NCBI GenBank assembly: GCA_002495675.1
Contig: DAGH01000002.1
Coordinates: 35,094 to 99,093, forward strand
Origin: Euryarchaeota archaeon UBA182
GTDB taxonomy: Archaea; Thermoplasmatota; Poseidoniia; Poseidoniales; Thalassarchaeaceae
Reading direction: 5' to 3'
DNA: 64,000 nt
Every line of letters starts with the position of its first letter. Position 1 is the first letter of the stretch. Position numbers and translations under genes: made by a program. Positions 63,452 through 64,000 of the stretch are shown one piece after another. Under the pieces are notes generated by a model. It had not been told where the DNA came from, did not search any database, and saw nothing but the letters and a program-made list of their open reading frames with translations.

Positions 63452-64000
63452 ATGATGGAGATAAGAAAGAACGCAAGCATACTAACAGCCTTTCTGCTAG
63501 TGACGATGGCCGGAGCCGCAGGGGTATCTGCTGATGGTTCGGATCCCTTGGATCCCAACGACGGTGGAGCCGACTGGGATGGCGATGGATTAACCAACGC
63601 TCAAGAGCAGGCCGCTGGAACTGACATGAACAACCCCGATTCAGATGGCGACGGATTGCCAGACGGATGGGAAGTTGGCTATGGACTAAACCCCAACTCA
63701 GCAACAGACGCAAATGCGGACCCAGATGGAGACGGACTCACGAATTCTCAAGAGTACGCCACAGGAACCAATCCTAATGCAGCTGACACGGATGGCGATG
63801 GCCAAGACGATGGCAGCGATCCATACCCAAATGACCCCGCTAATGGCGAGATGAGTGACTCAGACGGCGATGGGATACCCGACGCTTACGATCCAGACTT
63901 CCAAGGAGACGGCTCTGGCGACGGAGGGACCCAAGGCGGAGGTGGCTCTGAGGAAGATGGACAGGGCCAGGGACAAGGACAAGGACAGGGCCAGGGACAA
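63452..64000 (+). CDS. Secreted calcium-repeat (thrombospondin type 3-like) protein, N-terminal part
   Basis: The gene runs off the right edge; 183 codons are visible. The first residues [20 protein letters not shown] form a signal peptide ending near ADGSD. Then come acidic repeats of DxDGDGL(T/P) type, such as [50 protein letters not shown] and [12 protein letters not shown]; these are thrombospondin type 3/EF-hand-like calcium sites. The visible end becomes a glycine- and glutamine-rich (GQ)n tract. Surface adhesion or matrix role is likely by analogy. No frame was available to show the C-terminus. Confidence 0.85.
   Translation, partial: MMEIRKNASILTAFLLVTMAGAAGVSADGSDPLDPNDGGADWDGDGLTNAQEQAAGTDMNNPDSDGDGLPDGWEVGYGLNPNSATDANADPDGDGLTNSQEYATGTNPNAADTDGDGQDDGSDPYPNDPANGEMSDSDGDGIPDAYDPDFQGDGSGDGGTQGGGGSEEDGQGQGQGQGQGQGQ
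63948..64000 (+). repeat. Glycine-glutamine codon repeat
   Basis: A hexanucleotide repeat of the form GGACAG/GGCCAG/GGACAA encodes alternating Gly-Gln and continues to the window edge. Synonymous changes between units (CAG/CAA, GGA/GGC) show it is not a fresh expansion. Its full length is outside the window. Confidence 0.8.

Noticed and set aside
63168..63713. 181-codon minus-strand frame across the intergenic region and the calcium-repeat gene
   Set aside because: Shadow of the GAT/GGC-rich repeat codons.
63940..64000. CRISPR-like or satellite repeat at the right end
   Set aside because: The repeat is in frame and encodes Gly-Gln with synonymous variation, and there are no spacers.

Overview
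The window looks like a piece of a marine planktonic archaeal chromosome, most likely Marine Group II (Poseidoniales/Thalassarchaeales) or a close Thermoplasmata relative. The information-processing core is archaeal: PolD large subunit, PriL, archaeal DnaG, an S13-S4-S11-RpoD operon, a Pcc1-like KEOPS subunit, MptE-like pterin enzyme, and the archaeal CoA enzymes pantoate kinase and phosphopantothenate synthetase. Mixed in are genes of bacterial character: a bacterial-type LeuRS, a CspA-type cold shock protein, RNase HI, ATP-type PEPCK, a MaeB-type malic enzyme, and PabC with fused PabB-PabA. This mosaic, the very large surface protein and the tight packing fit MG-II. The assignment rests on gene content only.

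Layout. 1-7.3 kb: start of pyrE (off the left edge), polC, mptE-like, priL and a DUF373 membrane protein. 7.3-12.4 kb: ABC-F ATPase, Pcc1-like protein, a 33-residue hydrophobic ORF, nadC, CoA ligase, and an isopropylmalate-type dehydrogenase. 12.5-18 kb: small genes (winged-helix protein, THEP1 NTPase, GcvH, RNase HI, membrane proteins, GNAT, thioesterase) ending at tRNA-Cys. 18-23 kb: aminotransferase, speD plus a deoxyhypusine-synthase-like gene, enolase, Lrp regulator. 23-30 kb: redoxin, TPR protein, dnaG with a hairpin-rich leader, a TerB-like cluster, mobA, purN. 30-38 kb: DUF454, redoxin, lipoprotein esterase, cspA, metallo-hydrolase, leuS, DCC protein, TPD nuclease. 37.7-47 kb (minus strand): pantoate kinase, rpoD-rps11-rps4-rps13, a THUMP-like methyltransferase, an FKBP-domain protein and a 1207-residue polytopic protein. 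47-51 kb: pckA and maeB convergent. 51-64 kb: a 2793-residue surface protein, pabC, pabBA, a zinc-ribbon membrane protein, and a calcium-repeat secreted protein cut by the right edge.

How the genes fit together. MptE-like, PabC/PabBA, GcvH and PurN together suggest a folate-type one-carbon system. Pantoate kinase and phosphopantothenate synthetase are the two signature archaeal CoA steps. PckA, MaeB and enolase sit around the PEP/pyruvate/C4 node. SpeD and the DHS-like gene form a coupled polyamine pair. Four replication genes (polC, priL, rnhA, dnaG) lie in the first 27 kb. Adjacent genes often overlap by 4 bp (GTGA/TTGA) and convergent genes overlap at their 3' ends, so the genome is compact. 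I saw no CRISPR array, insertion sequence, phage gene or rRNA.
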